From: JALYYC01 sp039922495
GTDB lineage: Bacteria > Chloroflexota > Dormibacteria > CF-121
Length of the DNA stretch: 64,000 bases
Assembly (NCBI GenBank): GCA_039922495.1
Contig: JBDTEO010000019.1
Location: 124,001 to 188,000 of the forward strand
Direction of reading: 5' to 3'
Made by a program: the position numbers and the translations under genes. Shown one piece after another: positions 14,590 through 24,200 of this stretch. How positions within the stretch are numbered: the stretch's first letter is position 1; the number at the start of each line of letters is the position of its first letter. Below the pieces are notes generated by a model, which ran no database searches, was not told where the DNA came from, and was given only the letters and a program-made list of their open reading frames with translations.

Positions 14590-15225
14590 GTGTTTCGAGA
14601 TCGCCTCGATGCGGGCCAGCAGCTGGCCGCGCGGTTGCTCGCCTACCACGGTGCGGCGGCAACGGTGGTGCTCGGCATCCCGCGCGGTGGCCTGGTGGTG
14701 GCCGCCGAGATCGCCAGCAGCCTGCGCCTCCCGCTCGGGATCGCGGCGGTCCGTAAGATCGGAGCGCCCGGTAACCCGGAGCTGGCGATCGGCGCCGTCG
14801 ACGACGAGACTGGCCAGCTGCTCGACGACCGGATGGCCGAGCGCCTGGGTCTCGCGCCAGACGAATTGCTGGTGGCTGCCGATACGGCTCGCCACCGGCT
14901 TCGCGACTGGCTGACCGGGCTGCCAGGCGAGCGGCGGCGGCCGGCGCCCGGTGGGACCGTGATCCTGGTCGACGACGGGGTGGCGACCGGGTACACCGCC
15001 CAGGTTGCGGTCGGCGCCGTCCGCCGCCTGGGCGCCACCCGGATCGTGCTCGCCGTGCCAGTTGCTCCGCCCGACACGGCCGCCTGGCTTCGGCCCCAGG
15101 TCGACGAATGGGTCTGCCTGCAGACGCCCGACCCTTTTTATGCTGTCGGGAACTTCTTTCGCTCGTGGCCGCAGGTGACTGACGATCAAGTTCGAGCCAT
15201 GCTGCTGGCCGGTAACAGCATGTAG
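14590..15225 (+). CDS. Phosphoribosyltransferase-fold protein
   Basis: A 211-residue type I PRTase-like protein. It shows the family core VVLGIPRGGLVVAAEIA, AVRKIGAPGNPELAIGAV, and the PRPP-binding motif GTVILVDDGVATGYT, followed by VLAVPVAPPD and the tail EWVCLQTPDPFYAVGNFF. This subgroup (stand-alone predicted phosphoribosyltransferases) has no assigned substrate that I can name. GTG 14590 is chosen because a TATAGT box (14574-14579) lies ten bases upstream; an ATG at 14524 would overlap the divergent peroxiredoxin gene. Cytoplasmic. Confidence 0.85.
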   Translation: MFRDRLDAGQQLAARLLAYHGAAATVVLGIPRGGLVVAAEIASSLRLPLGIAAVRKIGAPGNPELAIGAVDDETGQLLDDRMAERLGLAPDELLVAADTARHRLRDWLTGLPGERRRPAPGGTVILVDDGVATGYTAQVAVGAVRRLGATRIVLAVPVAPPDTAAWLRPQVDEWVCLQTPDPFYAVGNFFRSWPQVTDDQVRAMLLAGNSM

Positions 15226-15328
15226 CGGCCTCTTCGCGCCGGGCAAGGTCGGCCGCGTAGCCCGGTTACAGAGGTGTGACGGGAATTAGAGACCGATTCT
15301 GGACGCCCGGCGATATATTGGTGGCCGC

Positions 15329-16726
15329 ATGAAGCTCTTCGCCAAGGGCAAGGGCCACGCCGCCGGGGCGGCGCCGCAGGCCCCAACCTTCCAGCCAATT
15401 GACCGATCCGGCCTGCTCGGCCTCCTCGACCAGGTGGTCAATGGTGCCCAGAGCGGGGTCCTCGAGCTGCGCGAACCCCGCGGGACCTGGACCTATGCCT
15501 TCCAGGGCGGCGCCCTGACCCACGCCAGCGGGGGCCGGGTTCGCGGCGCCCGGCAGGCATTCGACCTCCTCTGGGAGTTCCAGAGTGGAGAATTCCAGTT
15601 CATGCCCGGGGTAAACTCGGCCCTACCCGGCAATCTGTATATCGACAAGGCTCGCCTCCTTGACCTGCTCCGCCGCAGCCAGGCGGCGCTGCAAGGGCCT
15701 GCCTCTCCGTATATCGCGCCGGACCAGCAGCGGCCGATCCAGCCAGTGCAGCGTCCCTATTCGCCGCCAGCACCGGGACAGATTCCGACCTGGCAGCCGC
15801 CGATGCAGTCCGGCCAGGCCCAGCAGCCCCAGTGGCAGCAGCCGGGACAGCCCCAGCAGCCACAGTGGGAGCAGCCCGGGCAGGGCCAGCCGCCGCAATG
15901 GCAACAGCCGGGCCAGGGCCAGCAACCGCAATGGCAGCAGCCGGCGCCGCCAGGTCAGGGCCAACCGCAATGGCCGCAGCCGCAACCCGGTCAGGGTGCT
16001 CAGCCGTGGGGCAACGGGTCCTACCCACCACCCCGGCCCGGCTACCCGGCTGCCCCACAGCCGCCCGCCGGGTACCCTGTCCAGCAGATGACGCCCGCCC
16101 CACCGGCTCCGGCGGCTCCGGCCCGGACACCAACCCCGCCAACCTTCTCCGTACCGCCGATGCCGATTCCCAAGCGCAAGGAACCGGTGCCGGCGGCTGT
16201 CTACCAGCCGCCGGTTGCGCCTGCGTCCGCGATCCCGCGGGTGCCCGAGGTCATGAAGCCCGCGGCGCCCACGCCGCCCAAGGACGACCTGCAATCACTG
16301 CGCGCCAGCCTGGTCGCGCAAGCGCCCGCGGTGCGCGAAGCACCGGCCGCCCCATCCTGGGGTGTCCGCGCTGGTGACGGAACCGCCGCGCCCGCGCCCA
16401 CCGCGGGCAAGCCCGGGAAAGCCAATAAGGCCGCCAGGGGTCAGAAATCCAGCGCGCCAGCGCTGAAGAAGGGCAAGTCGAAGTTCCGCGCCGCCCTCGA
16501 CGTGCGTTTGATCAAGTTTCTGCTCTGGGCCTGCGAGCGGAAGTACTCCGCCGACGACCACTGGACCCTCAAGGACGCCTTCGAAGTTTCGACCATGGAG
16601 TTGCGCGATCAGTTCATCGGCGCCTTCTCCGAGTCCTTTAAGGCCCGTCCAAAGAAGACCACCGAGGACGACGACATCGACCAGATGGCCGCCGGGCGCA
16701 TGCGCGGCCGCGGAAGAAAGCGCTAG
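15329..16726 (+). CDS. DUF4388-domain protein with Gln/Pro/Trp-rich low-complexity region
   Basis: A 465-residue protein. Residues 20-115 form a DUF4388 domain (LLDQVVNGAQSGVLELR, YAFQGGALTHASGGRVRGARQAFDLLWEFQSGEFQF), a module known from PatA-like regulators and gliding proteins. Residues 130-250 are repeats of QPQWQQPGQ type, then a Pro/Ala-rich linker to about residue 340, a Lys-rich stretch, and a conserved-looking C-terminal segment RAALDVRLIKFLLWACERK. It ends in a basic RGRGRKR tail. No signal peptide or membrane helix. TATATT (15314-15319) lies nine bases before ATG 15329. Function unknown; the layout suggests a scaffold or signalling adaptor. Confidence 0.82.
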   Translation: MKLFAKGKGHAAGAAPQAPTFQPIDRSGLLGLLDQVVNGAQSGVLELREPRGTWTYAFQGGALTHASGGRVRGARQAFDLLWEFQSGEFQFMPGVNSALPGNLYIDKARLLDLLRRSQAALQGPASPYIAPDQQRPIQPVQRPYSPPAPGQIPTWQPPMQSGQAQQPQWQQPGQPQQPQWEQPGQGQPPQWQQPGQGQQPQWQQPAPPGQGQPQWPQPQPGQGAQPWGNGSYPPPRPGYPAAPQPPAGYPVQQMTPAPPAPAAPARTPTPPTFSVPPMPIPKRKEPVPAAVYQPPVAPASAIPRVPEVMKPAAPTPPKDDLQSLRASLVAQAPAVREAPAAPSWGVRAGDGTAAPAPTAGKPGKANKAARGQKSSAPALKKGKSKFRAALDVRLIKFLLWACERKYSADDHWTLKDAFEVSTMELRDQFIGAFSESFKARPKKTTEDDDIDQMAAGRMRGRGRKR

Positions 16727-16734
16727 CTCCTCTA

Positions 16735-16862
16735 AGCCCCGTCGGGCTGCCGCGAAGCGGCGGACCGACACGCGCCGCAGGCGAGCGAGGACACCGGAGC
16801 CGACGCATGCGCCCGGTCAGGTCACCTCGGTAGAGGGCGAGCCGGCTCTGCCGGTGTCGGTC
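16735..16862 (+). other. Structured non-coding stretch between the DUF4388 gene and pcrA
   Basis: Two short hairpins, AGCCC/GGGCT (16735-16748) and GCCGC-GAA-GCGGC (16749-16761), are followed by long-range pairings: GACCGACAC (16763-16771) with GTGTCGGTC (16854-16862), or alternatively GACACCGG-AGCCG (16790-16802) with CGGCT and CCGGTGTC (16843-16858). The two options compete for the same 3' bases. It could be a 3' UTR structure or a small RNA; chance pairing in GC-rich DNA is possible. TAAACT at 16865-16870 just after it fits a pcrA -10 box. Confidence 0.35.
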
Positions 16863-16879
16863 GATAAACTTCACTTGTT

Positions 16880-19072
16880 TTGAGTATTGCCACCGAGCAC
16901 GGCGTTGACCTGCTTGAGGGGCTGAATCCGCCGCAGCGTGCGGCGGTGACGGCGAACGATGGGCCGTTGCTGATCTTTGCCGGCGCCGGCAGTGGGAAGA
17001 CGCGGGTGCTGACGCATCGCATCGCCTGGTTGATCCAGCAGGGACGCGCAGAGCCGGGCGAGTTGCTGGCCGTGACGTTCACGAATAAGGCTGCGAAAGA
17101 GATGCGGAGCCGCGTCGAGCACCTCCTGAACCTCGCTGCCGGGAGTATCTGGATGGGCACCTTCCATGCTATCGGCGTCCGGATCCTTCGGCGCGATGGC
17201 GCGGCGGACGGCGTCGACCGGCATTTCGCGATCTATGACGAGGCCGACCGGCTCGCCGTCGTCAAGCGGGTGATGACCGAGCATCGCCTGGACGAGAAAC
17301 GCTATCCGCCAGGCGGCATGGTCGCGCTCATCTCGCGCGCCAAGGACGAGCTGCAAACGCCGGAAGAGCAGCTGAAGGCGGCGGGAACGCACACGGAGGA
17401 GCTGGCCGCCCGGGTTCGGCAGGGGTACGAGACCTTCCTGGAGAAAAACAACGCGCTGGACTTCGACGATCTGCTGCTCCGGACGGTGTGGTTGTTCGAT
17501 CGCCATCCGGAAGTCCTCGAGCGTTACCAGCGCCGCTTCAAGTACGTGATGGTCGACGAGTACCAGGACACCAACCGCGCCCAGTACTTGATGGTCCGGC
17601 ACCTGGCAAGCCGCCATCGCAATCTCTGCGTGGTCGGTGATGATGACCAGTCGATCTACGGCTTTCGAGGCGCCGACGTGCGCAACATCCTGTCCTTCGA
17701 GCGGGACTACCCGGACGCGCAGGTGGTGAAGCTCGAGCAGAATTATCGCTCGACGCAGGTGATCCTCGACGCCGCCTATCACGTGATCAAGGCCAACCCC
17801 AATCGAGCCGAGAAGCGGCTCTGGACGGACCGCCCCGGCGGTCCGAAAGTTGTCGTCGCGCAGACGTACGATGAGCAGGAGGAAGCGCAGACGGTCGCCC
17901 GGGAGGCCCTGCGGTTGGTGGCCGAGGGCGATCACCGTTTGGGGGATCTTGCCGTCCTCTATCGCACCAACGCCCAGTCGCGCGCCCTTGAAGAAGTCTT
18001 GCTCCGTCGCGGCGTCCCGTACCGGTTGATCGGCGGGCTGCGCTTCTACGAGCGCCGGGAGGTGAAAGACGTGCTCGCCTACCTCCGGCTGGTCGCCAAT
18101 CCGCAGGACACCCTCAGCTTCTCGCGCATCATCAATGTGCCACGCCGCAAGCTTGGCGAGAAGTCCCTCTCGCAGCTGGGCTACTGGGCCGATGCGCATG
18201 GGCTGTCGCCCTGGGACGCGCTCCAACATCTACCGGAGATGGCCGACCTCGCCCCAGCGGCGATCAACGCGCTGACGGACTTCCGTGACCTCGTCACCGA
18301 AGTCCGGGCGGCGAGCCAGGAGCGGCGCCTGGTCGAGGTGGTGGACCTACTCCTGCTGCGAACGGCTTACGAGCGCTATCTGAAGGACGGAAGTCCGGAG
18401 GGCGACGACCGCTGGGCCAACGTCCTGGAATTGCGCGGCCTGGCCTCGGAGTACGAGGGCCTTCCGCCTGGGGAGGGGCTGCAGGCCTTCCTTGAGGACG
18501 TCGCCCTGATGAGCGACGTCGATAGCATGGACGACCGGGCGCAGGGCATGACACTGATCACGCTGCACATGGTCAAGGGCCTCGAGTTTCCGGTGGTCTT
18601 CATGCTCGGGATGGAGGAAGGCCTCTTCCCGCACAGCCGCAGTCTGGACTCACCCGCGGGTCTCGAGGAGGAACGCCGCCTTGCCTATGTCGGCATGACA
18701 CGGGCCAAGGATCGACTCTATTTGTTTCACACGTTTCGGCGCCACCTCTGGGGGAGCGCCAACCTCAACCTGCCCTCGCGATTCCTCGCCGACATCCCGC
18801 CCGACCTGGTCGATGGGTCGGCGGGCATTCCCGCGGGCGTGCCGGTCGCGGGCATGGCGCCGGCGCGAGCGATCGAGGCCGCGCGGCCGGCCGCGGTCGT
18901 CGAGCTGGTGCAGCGCTACGCCCCCGGCGATACCGTCGAGCATCGCTCGTGGGGGCGCGGCACGGTGCTGAAGAGCACCATGACGAGAACGGACGAAGAA
19001 ATCATCGTCAAGTTCGCGAAGGTGGGCATGAAGATTCTCGCGGTCAGCCTGGCGCCGATCGTCAAAGTGTGA
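16880..19072 (+). CDS. pcrA: ATP-dependent DNA helicase PcrA/UvrD
   Basis: Superfamily 1A 3'-5' helicase for repair and for clearing replication roadblocks. The 730 residues hold all motifs: LNPPQRAAV (Q), AGAGSGKTRVLTHR (I), TFTNKAAKEM (Ia), VDEYQDTNRAQY (II), VGDDDQSIYGFRGAD (III), LEQNYRST (IV), TLHMVKGLEFPVVFMLGMEEG (V) and EERRLAYVGMTRAKDRL (VI). The C terminus (YAPGDTVEHRSWGRGTVL...KFAKVGMKIL) is the PcrA Tudor-like RNA-polymerase-binding domain. TTG 16880 start with TAAACT nine bases upstream and no Shine-Dalgarno. Its stop overlaps the ligA GTG (GTGA). Confidence 0.96.
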   Translation: MSIATEHGVDLLEGLNPPQRAAVTANDGPLLIFAGAGSGKTRVLTHRIAWLIQQGRAEPGELLAVTFTNKAAKEMRSRVEHLLNLAAGSIWMGTFHAIGVRILRRDGAADGVDRHFAIYDEADRLAVVKRVMTEHRLDEKRYPPGGMVALISRAKDELQTPEEQLKAAGTHTEELAARVRQGYETFLEKNNALDFDDLLLRTVWLFDRHPEVLERYQRRFKYVMVDEYQDTNRAQYLMVRHLASRHRNLCVVGDDDQSIYGFRGADVRNILSFERDYPDAQVVKLEQNYRSTQVILDAAYHVIKANPNRAEKRLWTDRPGGPKVVVAQTYDEQEEAQTVAREALRLVAEGDHRLGDLAVLYRTNAQSRALEEVLLRRGVPYRLIGGLRFYERREVKDVLAYLRLVANPQDTLSFSRIINVPRRKLGEKSLSQLGYWADAHGLSPWDALQHLPEMADLAPAAINALTDFRDLVTEVRAASQERRLVEVVDLLLLRTAYERYLKDGSPEGDDRWANVLELRGLASEYEGLPPGEGLQAFLEDVALMSDVDSMDDRAQGMTLITLHMVKGLEFPVVFMLGMEEGLFPHSRSLDSPAGLEEERRLAYVGMTRAKDRLYLFHTFRRHLWGSANLNLPSRFLADIPPDLVDGSAGIPAGVPVAGMAPARAIEAARPAAVVELVQRYAPGDTVEHRSWGRGTVLKSTMTRTDEEIIVKFAKVGMKILAVSLAPIVKV

Positions 19073-21105
19073 GCCCAACCCGGACGACGATCGAGGAGGC
19101 GCAAGCCCGAATTCTCGACCTGCGGACGTTGATCGACCGCGCCAATCGCGAGTACTACGTGCTCGACAATCCGGAGATCACCGACGCCGAGTACGACGCG
19201 CTCTTCAAAGAGCTGGTCGAGCTCGAGACCCAGTTCCCCGAGCTGGTCACGCCGGACTCGCCGACGCAGCGGGTCGGCGGTCCGCCCTCTGACGCGTTCG
19301 CCAAGGTCACGCATCGCGTGCCCATGCTCAGTCTCAGCAACGCCGTTGACCGGGACGAGGTCCGGGACTTCGACAAGCGGGTGCGCCGGGTGCTCGGCGA
19401 CGTCAACCTCGAGTACGTGACGGAGCTCAAAATCGACGGGCTGGCGATGAGCCTGCTTTACGAGGACGGCCGCTACACCGTCGGGGCGACCCGCGGCGAT
19501 GGCTACGTCGGCGAGGACGTGACCCCCAACGTCAAGACGATTCCGACCGTTCCCATCGCGGTCAAGGTTCCAGCAGGCTTCCCGGCGACGTTCGAGGTAC
19601 GTGGCGAGGTGTACATGCCGAAGCGGAGTTTCCAGCGGCTCAACGCCGACCTCGCCGCCCAGGGCAAACCGCTCTTTGCGAATCCGCGCAACGCGGCTGC
19701 CGGCGCCGTCCGCCAGCTCGACCCGCGTATCACCGCCAGCCGCCGCCTCGATACCTTCATGTACGCGATGGATCCTCCCGGGCGCGCGCGCAGCCAGGCG
19801 CAGCTCCTGGCCGGGCTGGACGCCATGGGGTTTCACGTCAACGAGACCCATCGCACACATGCCTCCATCGATGCCGTCATCGCCTTCCTCGACGAGTGGC
19901 AGGCGAAACGCCACGAGCTTGACTACGACATCGACGGCATCGTCATCAAGGTCAACGACCTGGGGCAGCAGGCAGAGCTGGGCTTTTTGTCGCGCAGCCC
20001 GCGCTGGGCCCTCGCCTTCAAGTTTCCGCCCGAGCAGGCCGAGACGACGGTCGACGCGATCAAGGTCTACGTCGGCCGCACCGGCGCCATCACGCCGGTC
20101 GCCTGGTTGAGCCCGGTGGTGGTGGGTGGCACCACCGTGAGCCGCGCCACCCTCCACAACGAGGATGAGGTGGCGCGCAAGGACGTGCGGCCGCAGGACC
20201 ACGTGATCATCCAGCGCGCCGGTGATGTGATCCCTGAGGTGGTCCGGGTGCTCCTGGAGAAACGGCCGCCGTCGAGCCGGCCCTGGCACATGCCCAAGCA
20301 GTGTCCGGAGTGCGGCGCCGAGCTGGTCCGCGAGCCCGGCGAGGCCGTGACCCGCTGCATCAATCCGCTCTGCCCGGCGCAGGTGCTGGAGCACCTGCGG
20401 CACTTCGTGTCACGAAGCGCGATGAACATCGAGGGGTTCGGCTACGCGACGCTGGATCAACTGATCGACCGCAAGCTGGTGCACGATCCGGCCGATCTCT
20501 ATGCGCTGACAAACAATGACCTGCTCTCGTTGGAGGGCTTCGCCGACAGGTCGGCGCAAAATCTCCTAGATCGGATTGCGGCCAGCCGGTCGGCGACGCT
20601 GCCACGATTTCTGTTCGCACTGGGCATTCGCCACGTTGGTGACCACATGGCGGCGCTGCTGGCCGAGCATTTCGGCACCATCGATCGCCTCCAGGCGGCG
20701 CGCGTCGACGAGCTCCGGAGTGTCGGGGGCGTCGGGCCGGCCGTGGCGGAGGGGGTGGCCGAGTATTTCCAACGGCCAGAGTCTCGCCGGCTGATCGAGC
20801 GGCTGCTTCGGGCCGGCGTCCAGCTGCGCCGGCCGGAGCGGCGGGACGGCCCGCTCAGTGGCAAGGCGTTCGTCATCACCGGAACGCTCGGCACCATGAC
20901 CCGCGCGCAAGCGGAGGAGCGGATCAAGGCGCTCGGGGGCGCGGTGGGCTCGTCGGTCTTAAAGAAGACCGATTACCTGGTCGTCGGCGCGGATCCTGGA
21001 TCCAAGCTGGCGACGGCGCAGCGCCTCAAGGTTCCGGTGCTCGACGAGGCCGCCCTTATCGCTCTCCTCGGCGGGCCAGCCGGGGGTGAACCGAGCTCAA
21101 ACTGA
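19069..21105 (+). CDS. ligA: NAD-dependent DNA ligase
   Basis: Replicative ligase sealing nicks with NAD. GTG 19069 overlaps the pcrA stop and gives 678 residues. In order: Ia domain with REYYVLDNPEITDAEYDALF; nucleotidyltransferase with the adenylated lysine 121 in ELKIDGLAMSLLY and TRGDGYVGEDVT; OB fold with VGRTGAITPVAWLSPV; a Cys4 zinc finger (CPECGAEL and CINPLCPAQ); helix-hairpin-helix repeats; and a BRCT domain (LSGKAFVITGTLGTMTRAQAEERI). pcrA-ligA adjacency is common in monoderm bacteria. Confidence 0.97.
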   Translation: MSPTRTTIEEAQARILDLRTLIDRANREYYVLDNPEITDAEYDALFKELVELETQFPELVTPDSPTQRVGGPPSDAFAKVTHRVPMLSLSNAVDRDEVRDFDKRVRRVLGDVNLEYVTELKIDGLAMSLLYEDGRYTVGATRGDGYVGEDVTPNVKTIPTVPIAVKVPAGFPATFEVRGEVYMPKRSFQRLNADLAAQGKPLFANPRNAAAGAVRQLDPRITASRRLDTFMYAMDPPGRARSQAQLLAGLDAMGFHVNETHRTHASIDAVIAFLDEWQAKRHELDYDIDGIVIKVNDLGQQAELGFLSRSPRWALAFKFPPEQAETTVDAIKVYVGRTGAITPVAWLSPVVVGGTTVSRATLHNEDEVARKDVRPQDHVIIQRAGDVIPEVVRVLLEKRPPSSRPWHMPKQCPECGAELVREPGEAVTRCINPLCPAQVLEHLRHFVSRSAMNIEGFGYATLDQLIDRKLVHDPADLYALTNNDLLSLEGFADRSAQNLLDRIAASRSATLPRFLFALGIRHVGDHMAALLAEHFGTIDRLQAARVDELRSVGGVGPAVAEGVAEYFQRPESRRLIERLLRAGVQLRRPERRDGPLSGKAFVITGTLGTMTRAQAEERIKALGGAVGSSVLKKTDYLVVGADPGSKLATAQRLKVPVLDEAALIALLGGPAGGEPSSN

Positions 21106-21140
21106 GCGACACGCTGGCTAAAAGATAACGCTGAGTGCAC

Positions 21141-21171
21141 GCTATCACGATTTGTAACGAATCGTCACAGC
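21141..21171. promoter_or_regulatory. Imperfect inverted repeat upstream of the GGDEF/EAL gene
   Basis: Arms GCTATCACGATT and AATCGTCACAGC flank a seven-base centre; 10 of 12 positions match, with the inner six (ACGATT/AATCGT) perfect. It lies in the 108-base gap after ligA and about 30 bases before the CATATT -10-like box (21202-21207), a suitable place for an operator. The binding protein is unknown. Confidence 0.4.
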
Positions 21172-21213
21172 TCCTTAACTTCTCTTTTATGGCATGCGAC
21201 CCATATTGCTGGC

Positions 21214-24200
21214 ATGTCAATCCCGCCTTTGCTGGCGGTGCCGCGAGGAGGGGTCGCCGACCGGCTGCGGGCGACCGGCCGACGGGGCCTGGTGGGGATC
21301 ATCGTCGCCGCGGTCCTGGGCCTGATCTTCGCTCTCGGCACGATCCTGCCGGGCAACACCCTGCCGCTTCCCTGGTACGTCCCCGTCTGGGACATGGCTA
21401 CGGTCATCACCATGGCCGTCGCCCTCTTCCTCTGCGCCAGCGACGTCGTGATCCGCCGTCACGGTCGGGCCTTACCGATCGTGACCGCCACCGTCATCCT
21501 GACCTGCCTCTGGCTGGCCCACATGGTCAGCTTTCCGAGTGTGGTGCCGTTTCATTTGCCGTTCGTCACGGCGCAGACGTCGGCTTCCCTCTTCGCCATG
21601 GCGAACATCGCCACGCCCGTGTTGCTGGCCCGGATCCTCCTTCGCCGGGGCGGCCCGCTGGCCCGGCCGCACGCGGCGCTCGCGCGCACGGTCGGCGGGG
21701 CACTGGCGATCAGTCTGGCCTGCCTGATTGTCGCGCTGATGGCGGGACGCCTGCTGCCTCCGCTGATCGTCGCTGGCGAATTCACGCAGTTCAATACCAG
21801 CCTCCAGATCCTGCCTTTCTTTCCGGTTGCCTTCGCCGCCGCGATCTATCGCCGCGGCCGTCATGCCGACCCGTGGATCGAGTCGAGCGTGGTGGGGGCG
21901 TTCATCCTGGTCGCGATCGAGACCCTGACCTTCCTCTTCATGCACCGCCGATACGACGGGTTCTGGTACCTCGGCCACGCCCTGGTCTTCCTTCCGGATG
22001 CCGCACTGCTGGTGGGCGTCCTCGGCCTCTACGCCTCGGCTCGTCGCGAGGCCGACATTCACCTCCGGCTGATGAGTCATTTCAAGGAATCACAACAGCG
22101 GCTGCAGGTCATCATCGACACCTCGCCCAGTGCCGTGATCAGCAGCGACGAAGGTGGCTTCATCACCGGCTGGAACAAGAAAGCCGAAGCCGTCTTTGGC
22201 TGGTCGCGCGATGAAGCCATTGGGCGAAGCCTGGCCGGGACGATCATTCCCAAGAAGCACCGGGAGGCGCACGAGCGGGGGCTGTCTCGCTTCGCCGAAA
22301 GTGGGCAGGGTCGCCTGGTTGGCAAGACGATCGAGCTGACCGGCCTGCATCGGGACGGCCACGAGTTCCCGGTCGAGATCTCGCTCTCGCCCACGGGCCG
22401 GGTTGGGAGCCAGGTGCAGCTGGTGGCCTTCGTCACCGATATCAGCGAGCGCCGGATGATCGAGCGGCTCCGCAACACCCAGTTCGCCGTCACCCGGCCG
22501 CTGGCCAATGCCGCCACCTGGGCAGAGGCCGCGCCCCAGGTGCTGCAGGGGATCTGCGGCGCGCTCGGCTGGAGCCTAGGCGAGATCTGGGCCGTCGATC
22601 GAGAAGCGAATGCCCTGCGCTGGGAATACGGCTGGCACAAGACGGGGCGCGACCTGGAGGCCTTCGAAGCCGTCAGTCGCGAGGTCACCTTTACCCGCGG
22701 GGTCGGGTTGCTCGGGCGGGTCTGGGCGACCGGCCGGCCCAGCTCGATCCACGACGTCGCGATCGATGGCGACGCGCAGCGGGCGTCGGCGGCCGCCACG
22801 GCGGGGCTCCGAGGGAAATTTGCCTTTGCGATTACCAATGGCCGCAAGGTCACCGGCGTCATCGCCCTCTTCAGCAGCCAGGCCCAGATCCCGGACCGGG
22901 CCACTCTGCGGGTCATGGCGGATGTGGGGAGCCAGATCGGACAGTTCATCGAGCGCCGGCGCGCAGAGGACGAGTTGCGCAAGAGCGGCGAGCGGATCCG
23001 TGCCGTGCTCGACAACGTCGCGGACGGGATCGTCACCGTCGACGAGCGCTTGATCATCCGCTCCTACAATCCGGCGGCCGAGCGCCTGTTCGGCTATGCC
23101 GCGGAGGAGATCATCGGCAAGGAGTTCGGGGAGTTGATCGCCGAGCCGTACCGCACGGAGCTGCGGCCCCAGCTCCGCAGCTATGTAAAACCGCAGAAGC
23201 GCGAGGTCCTGCTCGTGACCCACGAGGCTGATGGCCAGCGAAAAGGTGGAGCGACCTTCCCGATGGAATTCAATGTCGGCCGGCTCGGCCCCGGCCGGCT
23301 GGTGATCGGGAGCCTGCGTGATGTATCCGAGCGCAAAGCGGAGACCGAGGCGCTCCAGTATCGGGCGCTCCACGACGCCCTGACCGGCCTCCCGAACCGC
23401 ACCTTCCTTCGTGAACGCCTCGAGGAAGCGGTCCGGGCCGGGGAGCGCGAGGTGAAGCCATCCGCGGTCCTCCTGATGGATATGGACGGGTTCAAGGGCG
23501 TTAACGACACCCTGGGCCACCAGGCCGGCGATCAGCTGCTCCAACAGGTGGCGGCCCGCATGCGGGCCGTCCTTCGCAAGGCGGACATGGTCGCCCGCTA
23601 CGGCGGCGATGAGTTCGCGGTCGTTCCCTGGGGTGCGACCGACGTTCCCCGGGCGGTGCTCATCGCGGAGAAGATTCTCCAAGCGATCGAGCAACCGTTC
23701 ACCATCGGCGGGGCGCCGATCTCGGTCAGCCTCAGCGTGGGGATCGCGGTTTACCCGCAGCATGGCGAGGACGCCGACGCGTTGATGCGACGGGCGGATG
23801 TCGCCATGTACGCGGCCAAGCGGGCCAAGAGCGGCTACAGCGTCTACGCGGCCGGGCAGGAGGCGGATTCCCCGGCCGGCATTCCGTTGATCGGCAAGCT
23901 CCGCTATGCGATCGACCAGTTCGAGCTGCTCCTGCATTACCAGCCGATCGTCTCGGCGAGCGATGGCAGCACCGCGAAAGTGGAGGCCCTGGTCCGCTGG
24001 GGCCATCCCAGCCACGGCCTGCTGCCCCCGGACGATTTCATCCCGTCGGCCGAGCAGAGCGATCTGATCAAGCCCTTGACCGCCTGGGTGCTCAACGAGG
24101 CGCTCGGCCAGGTGCACGCCTGGGCCAAAGCCGGGATCGACACCGGCGTGTCCGTCAACCTGTCGGCCCGCAACCTGCTCGACCACGAGTTGCCGGATGC

